Shown here one piece after another: positions 14,426-23,476 of a DNA stretch of 26,716 bases; within the stretch, counting starts at the first letter, position 1; each line of letters starts with the position of its first letter. The position numbers were made by a program, and so were the translations under genes. The DNA is from a virus, in the IMG/VR virus record IMGVR_UViG_3300033998_000372, positions 1 to 26,716 of that record. One strand, given 5' to 3'. The notes beneath the pieces were generated by a model. It was not told the origin of the DNA. It saw nothing but the letters and a program-made list of their open reading frames with translations, and made no database searches.

Positions 14426-16389
14426 TTCCGCTTCCACAATCTTGTGGTTCAAGCGGATATGGTTTTTTTATTGTAGGAAAAGAAGGCACAAACTATGGCA
14501 AGCAGGTATGGCTTGCTACTCGCAGTAAAATAACAAAAATATTTGAAGTAAATGATGGATACATAGTAGCAGACAGCAGATACAATACAGTAAACTATTC
14601 GAACAATTTAATTGCATTGCACATAAGATATCTTGAACCACATTCTTCTGAGTTTAAATTTTATTATGATGGCATTGTGATAATAGATGCAACTGGTCGT
14701 GTTGTTGGTTCTTTCATGTTCAGAGACCTTGCAAAGTTCATTTGCGATATAATAATGAAGCACATGAAGCATTGGAAATATTTCAAAATGTATTTTGGTG
14801 TTATGAATCAAGCTATACTTACGAAACAAAGATATATAATGTCTTTTCCAGATACTTCACCGCGCGGTTTACAATTAATTACGATTTCTTCTGAAGGCGG
14901 GTTTATAACAGATATACATCCTGAATACAAGCCTGAAAACAAGATACCTGCTGGACTATTCGCGTATAATTTTTCAATAGACCAAGGTGAACAAGCAGAA
15001 ATATATCGTGATTTTTCTGTTGAAAATGCTTTTAATTTTGAACAAACGCAGACTTATATGCCTTTACCTACTTCACCTTATGTTAGTGCTTATGTTTACA
15101 TTCTTGGTGAAGATTTTGATAAAGTTTTTGTGTTTGAGCCTATTGCAGTTCTGCCGAAGGCAGTCTTGGATGCTACTGCTTTTGACTTAGAAGAAAAGGT
15201 TATAGATGCAAGCAAAGCACTAAGAGGAGACGAAAGTTTAATTGGCGCATTTGGTTTTTATTCACGTGGTTTTTACAACCAATGGTTTATTACACCTAAT
15301 TATGTTGGTGCTATGTCGGTACAGTTTGTTGGCTGGGATAGTGGCATAACTGCATTTAAAATAGATGCACGTAGAATAGATGATGTTTTAGACATTGCGC
15401 GACCTGCTTATAGAACTATTAGCGATCCTGAATTCAAAGCGCTTGTCATGTATATTGAGTATTCAAAATACAGGGACCAATTTGTGCTTAGTGATTTAGG
15501 CGGTGCAATAGAGATTTTTTGGCGTTTAGGTCCACCTATGTGGATGTATTCAGTTTATGATATGTATGCAGGGCTTATTACATATGTTTCGGTTGAATAT
15601 GAGGATGCAGTTCATTTTCTAAACGACACGCCTATTTATGTTGGTGATTTAGAATTTAAGATTTCGAACTATACTGCAAAGATATTGCGTAGAGGGAAAG
15701 ACGCTTACATATTTGGTTGGGATTCAACAGAAGGTACATATAGGTTATATAAGGGCACATGGGGTCTTGAAACTGTACGTGAATTTGATAGAGCAAAATA
15801 TTATGTTGGTCCAGAGATTATGATTGGTAAGAATGGAAAAGATGTTTTCTTATTTCAAGGCATTTCTAAGCAAAAAGAAACATTTCCTATGATACGCTAC
15901 AAAGATTTGATAGCGAAAGATGAAGTAATGCCTTCGAAAATAATAGGCACAAATGCTTTCTTAGCTTTGCGTAAAGATGGTGATATTGAGAACGCACCAC
16001 TCTTTTCTCTCATATTTTATGGCTGGACATCACAAAATAATAAAACTATGACTGATGGGGGTATATCGATTATCGATTACTATCCTGTAGGCGTTTTAGG
16101 AAATTTTGTGATAAAAGGTTACGTTGATAATATAGTTGGTGCGTTTAATTCTGCTTTTGTTGAGATGAATGATGTTTATTCTAAGAAATATTTATTTGCT
16201 GACTTCAATGGTTGGATAAACGAATTGAAAGATTTTTGGTGTGAAGAGAATTGGTATGTAAGAAAAGTTAAAGAATTTACTACTTTCGACAAATTTTTAG
16301 CTGATAGTTTCGAATATGATACAATAGATATAGTGAATGCCAACAAGAGACTACAAGTTTTGAAGTTTCTTGAAGGGGAGGTAATATAA
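14207..16389 (+). CDS. long tail-tip protein made by -1 frameshift (predicted 727 aa)
   Basis: A -1 shift at 14416-14422 joins the 72-residue ORF to the next, which has no good start: its first start codon, TTG 14422, has no ribosome site near it, and the first in-frame ATG is almost 100 codons in. The fusion point reads DNPF then LIPLPQSCGSSGYG. The long part is beta-rich with many aromatic residues and no recognised domain; stretches such as QWFITPNYVGAMSVQFVGWD and DAYIFGWDSTEGTYRLYKG may be propeller-like blades. It lies in the tail-tip block and ends with AAGGGGAGGT for the next gene. If no shift occurs, initiation at TTG by coupling would be needed. Confidence 0.7.
14416..14456 (+). promoter_or_regulatory. 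programmed -1 frameshift signal: CCCTTTT, spacer and hairpin
   Basis: C CCT TTT (14416-14422) is followed at once by TGA in the zero frame. After a 5-nt gap a hairpin runs from 14428 to 14456: CCGCTT (14428-14433) pairs with AAGCGG (14451-14456), CCACA (14434-14438) pairs with TGTGG (14443-14447), loop ATCT, bulge TTC (14448-14450). The spacer and stem length fit known stimulatory elements. Confidence 0.78.
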
Positions 16390-17223
16390 ATGGTTTATGT
16401 ATATCGTCCAGCAAGAAAAGATACGTTAAAATATGATGTATCGGCTGGAGCAACTACGTGTGTAGTCGATGGTGATGTGTCGGCTATTGCATATTACCAA
16501 ACAGGCAAGAAAGTCGTGCTTACTTCAGGCGATACGTGGGAAAAGTTAGAGGTGCAAGGTATTGCTTATGATGATGTAGCAGGCGAAACCACAATCACAT
16601 TCACTACTGCGACTGATAACGCTTATTCTGCTGGTGCATATATTTATGGCTTGTCTGACGTGAAATTGCAGGTAGGAAGGCTTGATGGTGATGATGAAAC
16701 GACTTCGTTTAGTGTTGCTGCACAACCGAATGAAGTGCGATTATATAATTCTGCGAGTCCATATGGAATAGTATTGCAGGAAAATGATCCACCAACAGGA
16801 AATCAATGGAAATACAATTCAAGCACGCAACAAGTTGAACTTGGTTTTACGCCAACAACAGGCGATACGGTGGTTGCGTTTTCAGGCGAGACATGGATAT
16901 TCAATGATGGTTTTCTTGCTTCCGAGCTTTCAGAAACTATGGAAGAAGAGATATTTCTTGAACCAGATATTGATTATGACTGTATCTATGTTGGTTTTAG
17001 CGAGTATGCTTCCGCTGATGTTACTTCAACTTGGTTGAGTATTGGGAAAGAGATAGCGCAAGGACAATGGGAATACTATAACTACCATACCTTCTGTGGA
17101 TATTCTGCTGGTACTATGTTCAGGGCAAAAGTTAAAGCACAACTTCTTAATGCGAATGCGGAGATTTATAATTACTACAACATTGCATTGTATCTTGGGC
17201 ATATAGTTATGCCAACAAATTAA
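16390..17223 (+). CDS. tail-tip protein with EVR module (A)
   Basis: 277 residues; GGGGAGG precedes the ATG, which abuts the previous stop. Residues 1-90 carry strands such as KKVVLTSGDTWEKLEVQGI and TITFTTATDNAYSAGAY, a beta domain of the tail-fibre type. Residues 92-174 are the 'EVR' module (QPNEVRLYNSASPYGIVL, QWKYNSSTQQVELGF, DTVVAFSGETWIFNDG), shared with genes at 19281, 22611 and 25773. Residues about 175-277 are a further strand-rich domain ending in YNIALYLGHIVMPTN. No function can be named; the module design suggests a changeable receptor-binding or spacer part. Confidence 0.65.
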   Translation: MVYVYRPARKDTLKYDVSAGATTCVVDGDVSAIAYYQTGKKVVLTSGDTWEKLEVQGIAYDDVAGETTITFTTATDNAYSAGAYIYGLSDVKLQVGRLDGDDETTSFSVAAQPNEVRLYNSASPYGIVLQENDPPTGNQWKYNSSTQQVELGFTPTTGDTVVAFSGETWIFNDGFLASELSETMEEEIFLEPDIDYDCIYVGFSEYASADVTSTWLSIGKEIAQGQWEYYNYHTFCGYSAGTMFRAKVKAQLLNANAEIYNYYNIALYLGHIVMPTN

Positions 17224-17235
17224 GGGGTGATATGA

Positions 17236-17592
17236 ATGCCTGTAATTAAGACATTACCGCTTAAAATAGGTTCAGGAACGCTTTCTGCAAGCACAACTTC
17301 AAGTTTTCACGGTACAGATGTATCAGATTATGTAACAGTTGGTATTGATTTTGAGTTTTCTACGGCTGCAACTGAAGGAGAAGTTTATTTAAAAATTTAT
17401 GGTTGTAATGATTATCAATATTCAACTAATACAAAATTCAACATAATAACTTACAAATTTGATCTGCTTAGCACTTCGCAACATTTTGCGGTAAAATGTT
17501 TAGAATTTAGAAACCTTGCTGTTAGTGTTGTAAATAATACTAATGCTTCGATAACCTATTCAATAAAAATGGTGGGTGTGAGGTTAACGTGA
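17236..17592 (+). CDS. small beta-sandwich tail-tip protein
   Basis: 118 residues. AAGGGGTGA lies 5 nt before ATG 17236. The sequence is strand-rich (VTVGIDFEFSTAATEGEVYL then KIYGCNDYQYSTNTKF) and its end FRNLAVSVVNNTNASITYSI resembles the end of the gene at 13509, so the two are probably diverged copies. It overlaps the next gene (GTGA). The role is structural by position only. Confidence 0.6.
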   Translation: MPVIKTLPLKIGSGTLSASTTSSFHGTDVSDYVTVGIDFEFSTAATEGEVYLKIYGCNDYQYSTNTKFNIITYKFDLLSTSQHFAVKCLEFRNLAVSVVNNTNASITYSIKMVGVRLT

Positions 17593-19031
17593 AGGTTCGA
17601 AGCGTTGCTAATGACGGTCTTCTTGTGTATGTTGATTTATATGCAGAAGAGCCGTACGAAAAGGTAGTTGAATTGCGTTTCGAGCATGAGACAGATGAAC
17701 ATTATACTGCGCAACTATGGGGCAATTATTTGCCTTTGTATTTTATGTATGATGAAACCAGAAACGTTGATAGAGTTTTTATAAAATTGCCATATCTTGA
17801 AAGCAGAATGGTTTTACCAATTTACTTGGAAAGAACGCTTGTGAACAGAATGGTTTTTAATGAGCCGTTATTCTTGCTTTATGATAGAGGCAAGATGCCA
17901 CAGTATGTAATCGGCAAATCTGGTGATTATCATATAGACCAAGAAGGATTTCATTTAGTTAATGGTGTTATAGCGCTCAATTATATAGGCGCATTACCTT
18001 TAAAGGTAAAAATGATGTTAGCAGACCCTTCTTTTAGTGCTACATTTGATTTGTTTGACCCGATTAATCTACTGAAAAAATGGACCGTTGATATAAACAA
18101 TGGTGTTTTAAGCATAAACGGGGCACAAGTTACTACACTAACACAAGGTTTGCGTGAAATTGATTTTGGGATCAGTAACAACAAGCTTGCACTTGCTTTT
18201 TACGAGAACGATGAGCTTGTTTATACTGTTACCAACACAACGCCTTTAAATGAAGTTGCAGACCCTGATATCACAATAATGCAAGTATCTGGGCAGAATG
18301 TAATCGTCGAAGACTATATGGTTTTAGCTTCAGCACCTGAACCTGTTGTTATTGCAGGCTATCAAGAATATACTGACATTTTGGAGCTGATTACTTCAGG
18401 ACAACCAAAGCTTAACTATCCACAGCGCAATGGCATGTCGGTTACGATCGGTGAAAAATTTACTGATACATTTACAAGTATAAGAAAAGTTGCTTCTGCG
18501 CAAGATTTTCAGGTGAACGGTAATAAGATAGTCGTAGGTGAATATCATGTAAGCGACAGTCCAATTGAGCTTGTGATAACTGAAGACGTAGATGGTAGAT
18601 TTGGCTGTGAACTGATAGTCACGCAGGATATTACTGATGATTTTGGTGCAGAACTTAAACTGGTTACTATAGTTGAGGAAGCAAATGCTGGAATAAAAAT
18701 AACTATTCCTTCACTCGATATATGGTATTATGGCATTCTGAATGAATTACGAGAATGGTTTGAAAATAGTTATCCGACAATCAGAAGCATTCAAGGGTTT
18801 GATGAAGCGTATCAAGGAATAAGGGTTACTGTTACTATGCAGGATTTTGAGGAAGTCGCAAAATATGGTGTATTCATGGATATAGAAAAATTCAAGGAAA
18901 CGATAGTTGATTACCTTGTAGTCGCGATGAAAAAGTATTATGGTTTTGCAAAAGTTGTACCTGCACAAGAGAGTGGTGTTAGCATAATTGCTGATTACTA
19001 TACTGTGGAGGTGAACGCATATGAGGAATGA
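17589..19031 (+). CDS. large tail-tip protein with LamG-like region
   Basis: 480 residues from GTG; GGTGTGAGG precedes it. The first 100 residues (RFEHETDEHYTAQLWGNYLP, VDRVFIKLPYLESRMVLPIY) recall the DUF2341 layout, in which a 'DIRFT' strand is followed by a 'WVKVP' strand. Residues 140-230 (ATFDLFDPINLLKKWTVDIN, NGVLSINGAQVTTL) have the layout of a LamG-like jelly roll. The last 230 residues are mixed; WYYGILNELREWFENSYPTI begins an alpha/beta end domain. This matches in outline the gene at 23460. The role is probably attachment; the calls for both domains are weak. Confidence 0.55.
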   Translation: MKVRSVANDGLLVYVDLYAEEPYEKVVELRFEHETDEHYTAQLWGNYLPLYFMYDETRNVDRVFIKLPYLESRMVLPIYLERTLVNRMVFNEPLFLLYDRGKMPQYVIGKSGDYHIDQEGFHLVNGVIALNYIGALPLKVKMMLADPSFSATFDLFDPINLLKKWTVDINNGVLSINGAQVTTLTQGLREIDFGISNNKLALAFYENDELVYTVTNTTPLNEVADPDITIMQVSGQNVIVEDYMVLASAPEPVVIAGYQEYTDILELITSGQPKLNYPQRNGMSVTIGEKFTDTFTSIRKVASAQDFQVNGNKIVVGEYHVSDSPIELVITEDVDGRFGCELIVTQDITDDFGAELKLVTIVEEANAGIKITIPSLDIWYYGILNELREWFENSYPTIRSIQGFDEAYQGIRVTVTMQDFEEVAKYGVFMDIEKFKETIVDYLVVAMKKYYGFAKVVPAQESGVSIIADYYTVEVNAYEE

Positions 19032-19284
19032 TATCGAACTTAAACAATTTCAGGAAAAAAGATTTGAAATAGAAAGTGGTAAGTTATATGTTTTAAAATT
19101 GAATGCAGATAAGCTTACAGAAGTTGATATTGTGTTTATTGCTGGCGATGATATAGTTGCTTCTATGCAAGTACTCGTTGACATTCATGGAATACGCTTG
19201 CCTATTCGTGCGCTTGGTGAAACGATTGCACTAACAAACCTTACTGATGCACAAGTATATGGTTATATGGAGGAATTGACATGA
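19021..19284 (+). CDS. small tail-tip region protein, unknown
   Basis: 87 residues; GGAGGTGAACGCAT precedes ATG, and the gene overlaps the previous one by 11 nt and the next by 4 nt (ATGA). It has a charged N-terminus (ELKQFQEKRFEIESGKLYVL) then strands (EVDIVFIAGDDIVASMQVLV). The tight overlaps show that it is a true gene of the block. No family is recognised. Confidence 0.6.
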   Translation: MRNDIELKQFQEKRFEIESGKLYVLKLNADKLTEVDIVFIAGDDIVASMQVLVDIHGIRLPIRALGETIALTNLTDAQVYGYMEELT

Positions 19285-19826
19285 CTGTAAAGGATTTAAA
19301 ATCAGGTGCAGACTTAAAACGTGTTTTGTGCGAAATAACAAGTGGAACAACTGCTACTGTTGGTGAAGCACCTGCGGAAGTAAGGCTTTTCAGTCCTACC
19401 CATCCAAACGGTGAAATAATAGACGGATGGACTTATGATCCGCAGACTGGTCTGTTAACTATACCAAATGCACCGCAAGCGGGCGAAGAAGTGGTTGCTT
19501 TTTCGAGCGGTGATTATATATTCAATACGCTTTCCATGATAACTAACATTGCTGGTTATGATAAAATCGAAAGTGGAATAGTTATTCACGATCCTGATTA
19601 CAGGCTATTAAATCTTACGGTTGATATTGCAGGACCAAATTACCTTACACCGACCGTAAAATGGTATGATGATACAGGTGAATACGATTTTCCGTACACG
19701 CTTACAGAATTGGCAAGGGATACAGCGCTTTCGTTGAAAGTGAGGATATACTTGGGCACAGAAACATTTGGGAACTATAGAGACTTGTGGCTCAAAGTTT
19801 CTTGTGCTAAAGCGAGGGACAACTGA
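19281..19826 (+). CDS. tail-tip protein with EVR module (B)
   Basis: 181 residues. Residues 10-84 hold the EVR module in its shortest form: APAEVRLFSPTHPNGEIIDG, WTYDPQTGLLTIPNAPQAGE, EVVAFSSGDYIFN. Residues 85-181 are another beta domain (NLTVDIAGPNYLTPTVKWYD, then LSLKVRIYLGTETFGNYRDL). The 'YRDLWLKVS' end recalls LRNVAIRL and LRDVYVTV in the genes at 22611 and 25773. GGAGG lies 9 nt before the ATG. Confidence 0.65.
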   Translation: MTVKDLKSGADLKRVLCEITSGTTATVGEAPAEVRLFSPTHPNGEIIDGWTYDPQTGLLTIPNAPQAGEEVVAFSSGDYIFNTLSMITNIAGYDKIESGIVIHDPDYRLLNLTVDIAGPNYLTPTVKWYDDTGEYDFPYTLTELARDTALSLKVRIYLGTETFGNYRDLWLKVSCAKARDN

Positions 19827-20089
19827 TGAAGTTGAATATAAACAGGTTTTTATTCGACTGCGGTAAGCCGTTTCGAGACGAAGCATGGTTCTTCTGTAGC
19901 GTGCGAAGCATAAAACCGTCAAGAAAACTGTACACCATCCACTTCTTACAATTTACTGATGAACATTCATTCACGCCAACTTCTATGCTTTTTTCGCCAC
20001 AAGCAGGGCAAAAAAGCCCCTACTATTCAACCAATGATGAAACTATTTCATTTTATCCTACTGCGTTTGGAGCGTGGAAATATGTATGA
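19826..20089 (+). CDS. small tail-tip region protein, unknown
   Basis: 87 residues, starting at ATG that shares a base with the previous TGA. The upstream GCGAGGGAC is a moderate ribosome site. Sequence: MKLNINRFLFDCGKPFRDEA then WFFCSVRSIKPSRKLYTIHF, ending TAFGAWKYV; two cysteines and many aromatic residues. It overlaps the next gene by 8 nt. The function is not known. Confidence 0.55.
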   Translation: MKLNINRFLFDCGKPFRDEAWFFCSVRSIKPSRKLYTIHFLQFTDEHSFTPTSMLFSPQAGQKSPYYSTNDETISFYPTAFGAWKYV

Positions 20090-20573
20090 AGGCAGATATA
20101 GAATCATAGTGAATCCGAATACGGCTAACGAAAAGATATATGAAAACAAGAACATGATATTGCGTAGAGCAAAAACATATGCGTTTGGTGGACCATTATG
20201 GGCAAAATATCCACAGAATGAAAAAAAGATAGCTTTTTATGTTTTTAATAATTATTTAGACGATAACACTTTAAGAAATATGTATTTTAGTGGTGAGCAT
20301 AGCGACTGTGGCGCTCTTGGTGTATTTATAGGAATTTTCGATAAGCTGGTAGATTTGTCTGGAGATGAGTTGACAATTACTTCAACAACAGATGTAAAGA
20401 CAGGACCAATAGATATTCATGGCATTTGTATTGAATGGTTTTATGAAAAAGATTACGGTTTGTACATAACAAAATATTATTATCCAATAGCCGTTTCGCG
20501 TATTAACCCATATCTTTCACTTTCGGATACAGATACTTATGTTGTTCAGTACGTATTGAAACTGAGGTGGTAA
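20082..20573 (+). CDS. tail-tip region protein, unknown
   Basis: 163 residues from ATG 20082 (MYEGRYRIIVNPN). The frame is open further up to 19959, but that part overlaps the previous gene and has no ribosome site, while GGAGCGTGG lies just before 20082. Strands alternate with short helices; KKIAFYVFNNYLDDNTLRNM and GALGVFIGIFDKLVDLSG are notable; the end TDTYVVQYVLKLRW resembles virion proteins that close with a strand. No family is recognised. Confidence 0.6.
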   Translation: MYEGRYRIIVNPNTANEKIYENKNMILRRAKTYAFGGPLWAKYPQNEKKIAFYVFNNYLDDNTLRNMYFSGEHSDCGALGVFIGIFDKLVDLSGDELTITSTTDVKTGPIDIHGICIEWFYEKDYGLYITKYYYPIAVSRINPYLSLSDTDTYVVQYVLKLRW

Positions 20574-20574
20574 A

Positions 20575-22596
20575 ATGCAACTGACACAAGCAAAAGTTTT
20601 TAAGCTTCTTGTACATAAAATGCCTTTATTTGAGATATCTGATATTAATAGGGGACCTTTGTTTTACCCAAGGTGCAGGTTTACATTCGTTCCTAAGAAT
20701 AGCAAGATAATGTGGTTTTTACCACTTAGTACGTACTCTTTTTCGGAAAGTAGTTTTTCAGCTTCAATGACGAAAGCTTGTTTGACGTATTATAAAACTT
20801 TAAATTCTTCGGGTGTTATTGTTAATTCAGTCAACCCGTTTTTATATGCTTACTACTACTATGTAAGTGCTGTTTCTACTAGCTACTATCACTACTATGC
20901 TTCATATTTTCCTGCAGAAGAGATATATGACAAGACAGTTTCATCAGTATTTAACACAACAACCATGCCTTCAACGACAGATGAATTTCTCACGTTTTCC
21001 GCTGAAGAGTTAGGACAGTCTCTTGCAAAAGTTTCTGTTCAATTGCTTGGTGGTTGGGCTTACAATCAAAACGAACATTCAAGCAGAGCAGTTCATTACG
21101 TATTGAAAATAACAAAGAGTGGAGGATTAAATGAGGCGGAATTTGTATGGACTAAACTTCCGATAAACATAACACCAGCTTATTATAAACCGAATAAAAC
21201 GAGTATTTATTCTGAAAGCATTCCAATGTATTTTAACGATTCGAGTACCATTCGATGTTACAACTTAATTGATCCTGGTTCATACACAAGAAGTACTTTA
21301 TTTTTTATAGACAGCTCCGCAATTTGGGCAGAATCACGCAGACGTGTTCCTTCTGTAAAAGATGTTTACGTATATCTTGCTTTGCGCCCAGACAAGAGAA
21401 CTGTTGTTGCATTTGAAACGCCTTACGAGTTTGAACCAGAGAAGATTTTTGAAACTACTTTGTCATTTGATGCTAAACAGGTGACGTGGTTTAATAATAA
21501 AATAATCGTTTTAGAAGACAAAGACCCTTATGCCATTCACATACTTGATTTAGACGGCACTGTAACCAAAGTCGCAGACACTACTATACCACAAGGTTCC
21601 AATGTTTTGCTTGTAGCACATCCAGACCAAGATGTATGTTATTTATTTTCAGAAAACGAGCAGTGGATTTTATATAGTGATCTAACACATGAGACAACAA
21701 CTTTCGATTTAACAGGTTTGATTAGCTTTAATCATTTACAGTTTGATATAGATGGCTATGTTTGGTTTGATGGCAGTAAGAGAGACAAGCAGTTGCTTAC
21801 AGAAGTTTTAAACGTGCCTAATGCAAGGTGTAATTACACATATATTGCAGTCGATAATGGTGATGGGACTTATTCCGCATATCATCTTGATGGCACTACT
21901 CCTATTTACAACTTGCCTACAGAAGCTATGAGCGTGCTTTTCTGGTCAGGTGTTGCCTACCGGTATCCACAGAAGGTTGTCGTGCCTTACAATGCTACTG
22001 ATTTACAGCTTCTTTCGCAGAATGGTGATTTGTTAAATCCATACTGGTATGGTTGGGATGGTACGCAATGGGTACACTATGATGGTTCAAATGCGCGCCT
22101 AATAGACAGCACGACTATCGAACTTGAAGACGGTGTACAGCTAACATTTGATTTTTCGAATGGTGGCTTTGCACAAGATGAGTATATTTACTTCACTGTT
22201 GCGGAAGGAATAATCAAAGATGCGCTTTCAGAAGTTGAGATAAAGCGCGTATTTGACTTGCGTTTTTGGGAATATCATTATATTGACATTTCGCTTTCGC
22301 TCTCAAACTCTGATATAATAGACAATGGTGATGGGACATATTCATACTATATTCCTGAAGCATCTAACACGACATTTTGGGAATTAGACACATTCTTGGC
22401 AAAGGCTACATTCGATGATCCAGAGCAAAATGGTTCGGGTATGGGCGCAGAGATTGTTACTGACAGTGGTGACCTTGCTTCAGGCAAAGTGCTTGTAGAT
22501 ACAGCAACTGGCAAACTCACATTTGTGCAGGATGATATAGGCAGAACATTCCAAATGCACTACTATGTTATTGTTGATGTTGATTGTCCTTATTAA
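20575..22596 (+). CDS. large tail-fibre-type protein
   Basis: 673 residues, with GAGGTGG before ATG. The N-terminal half is rich in Y, S and T (YAYYYYVSAVSTSYYHYYAS). The middle (VTWFNNKIIVLEDKDPYAIH, ILDLDGTVTKVADTTIPQGS, NHLQFDIDGYVWFDGSKRDK) has the rhythm of beta-propeller blades. Two DNGDGTYS motifs occur, at about 427 and 584, so the last part probably has two similar domains. The final domain runs to VIVDVDCPY. It is likely a receptor-binding or tip protein; no enzymatic motif was found. Confidence 0.6.
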   Translation: MQLTQAKVFKLLVHKMPLFEISDINRGPLFYPRCRFTFVPKNSKIMWFLPLSTYSFSESSFSASMTKACLTYYKTLNSSGVIVNSVNPFLYAYYYYVSAVSTSYYHYYASYFPAEEIYDKTVSSVFNTTTMPSTTDEFLTFSAEELGQSLAKVSVQLLGGWAYNQNEHSSRAVHYVLKITKSGGLNEAEFVWTKLPINITPAYYKPNKTSIYSESIPMYFNDSSTIRCYNLIDPGSYTRSTLFFIDSSAIWAESRRRVPSVKDVYVYLALRPDKRTVVAFETPYEFEPEKIFETTLSFDAKQVTWFNNKIIVLEDKDPYAIHILDLDGTVTKVADTTIPQGSNVLLVAHPDQDVCYLFSENEQWILYSDLTHETTTFDLTGLISFNHLQFDIDGYVWFDGSKRDKQLLTEVLNVPNARCNYTYIAVDNGDGTYSAYHLDGTTPIYNLPTEAMSVLFWSGVAYRYPQKVVVPYNATDLQLLSQNGDLLNPYWYGWDGTQWVHYDGSNARLIDSTTIELEDGVQLTFDFSNGGFAQDEYIYFTVAEGIIKDALSEVEIKRVFDLRFWEYHYIDISLSLSNSDIIDNGDGTYSYYIPEASNTTFWELDTFLAKATFDDPEQNGSGMGAEIVTDSGDLASGKVLVDTATGKLTFVQDDIGRTFQMHYYVIVDVDCPY

Positions 22597-22610
22597 GGAG
22601 GCTGAGATTG

Positions 22611-23180
22611 ATGGTTAAGCTTTACAAAGATACAACCTCGCTTAAGTATGTTGTAGGTCAAGCAAGTAATACAGACATAATACCTTGTTCAGAGCAACCG
22701 AATGAAGTGCGTATATACAGCGAAAGCAATCCTAACGGCGTGCTTTTAACGCTAAATGTTGATGCCACGCTTGGTCCTGATGAATGGGAGTGGGATGATA
22801 CAAATAAAGAAGTACATTTAGGTGAAGTGAAAGCAGATACGATAGTATGTTTTGCTGGTAGTACTTGGCTTTATAACAATGTGCCTGTTCCTGTGAATAG
22901 TGATTCTGTTGAACAAGTAAGAGTAGTTAATGAATCAACGACTTTAGTCGCACAGAACGTTACTTTATCTGGCTATGAGATATTTGACTATTCAGGTTCT
23001 GAACCAACAATACTTACATTTTCGATAGATGGAAGTACTTACTCTCCAAGTTTGAATGTAGGCAATTTAGAGCCAAGCACTGAAACGATGGTGTACGTAA
23101 AAGCGACTGCAGGAAGCAATCCTGTAACGCTTAGAAATGTTGCTATTCGTTTGCAATATACTCTTATTTTTAAGGAGTGA
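22611..23180 (+). CDS. tail-tip protein with EVR module (C)
   Basis: 189 residues from ATG 22611, 9 nt after GGAGG (22597-22601); the longer frame start at 22584 has no ribosome site and overlaps the previous gene. Residues 5-90 are the EVR module (EQPNEVRIYSESNPNGVLLT, EWEWDDTNKEVHLGEVKADT, IVCFAGSTWLYNN). Residues 95-189 are an Ig-like domain: TTLVAQNVTLSGYEIFDYSG, TFSIDGSTYSPSLNVGNLEP, STETMVYVKATAGSN, then VTLRNVAIRLQY. It resembles the C-terminal domain of the gene at 25773 most closely. Confidence 0.65.
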   Translation: MVKLYKDTTSLKYVVGQASNTDIIPCSEQPNEVRIYSESNPNGVLLTLNVDATLGPDEWEWDDTNKEVHLGEVKADTIVCFAGSTWLYNNVPVPVNSDSVEQVRVVNESTTLVAQNVTLSGYEIFDYSGSEPTILTFSIDGSTYSPSLNVGNLEPSTETMVYVKATAGSNPVTLRNVAIRLQYTLIFKE

Positions 23181-23185
23181 TATTC

Positions 23186-23476
23186 GTGATATTTTTTGAT
23201 TATCACGGGCATTTCTGGGATTTATGGCGTGAAATTCAAAACACAAAGATTGAAGACTGCATAGTTGTTGATATGAATAATCATCCTGTTATTTGCGGTT
23301 TTGCAGCGTTAGCACTCTATTTCGCACAAAGAAATGTGATAATTTACCTTTACAATGTCGGGAAGGTTTGTGATAAAGTGAAAGAATATATGGAAAAAGC
23401 AGACCCTTGCAATCTTTATGTATTCGAAGATAAGCCTGACTTTTTAGGAGGAAGTGAGAATGGCATGGTTAAGTGA
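23186..23476 (+). CDS. small protein of unknown function in the fibre block
   Basis: 96 residues from GTG 23186, 8 nt after AAGGAG (23172-23177); GTG 23177 lies inside the ribosome site. Unlike its beta-rich neighbours it reads as an alpha/beta protein: IFFDYHGHFWDLWREIQNTK, CIVVDMNNHPVICGFAALAL, YFAQRNVIIYLYNVGKVCDK. Several cysteines (4) are present. It overlaps the next gene by 17 nt. It may be a chaperone for a fibre or a non-virion factor; this is only a guess from composition. Confidence 0.6.
   Translation: MIFFDYHGHFWDLWREIQNTKIEDCIVVDMNNHPVICGFAALALYFAQRNVIIYLYNVGKVCDKVKEYMEKADPCNLYVFEDKPDFLGGSENGMVK

Noticed and set aside
14987-15190. Plus-strand ORF of 67 codons within the long tail gene
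   Set aside because: Out-of-frame shadow with very high leucine content and no ribosome site; also 16784-17038, 23473-23670 and 26200-26421.
19959-20081. Upstream extension of the 163-residue protein
   Set aside because: It overlaps the coding region of the previous gene, lacks a ribosome site, and its composition differs from the rest; the start at 20082 is better.
21121-21166. GGAGG followed by ATG 21131 inside the 673-codon gene
   Set aside because: The ATG is out of frame and opens only 11 codons before a stop.
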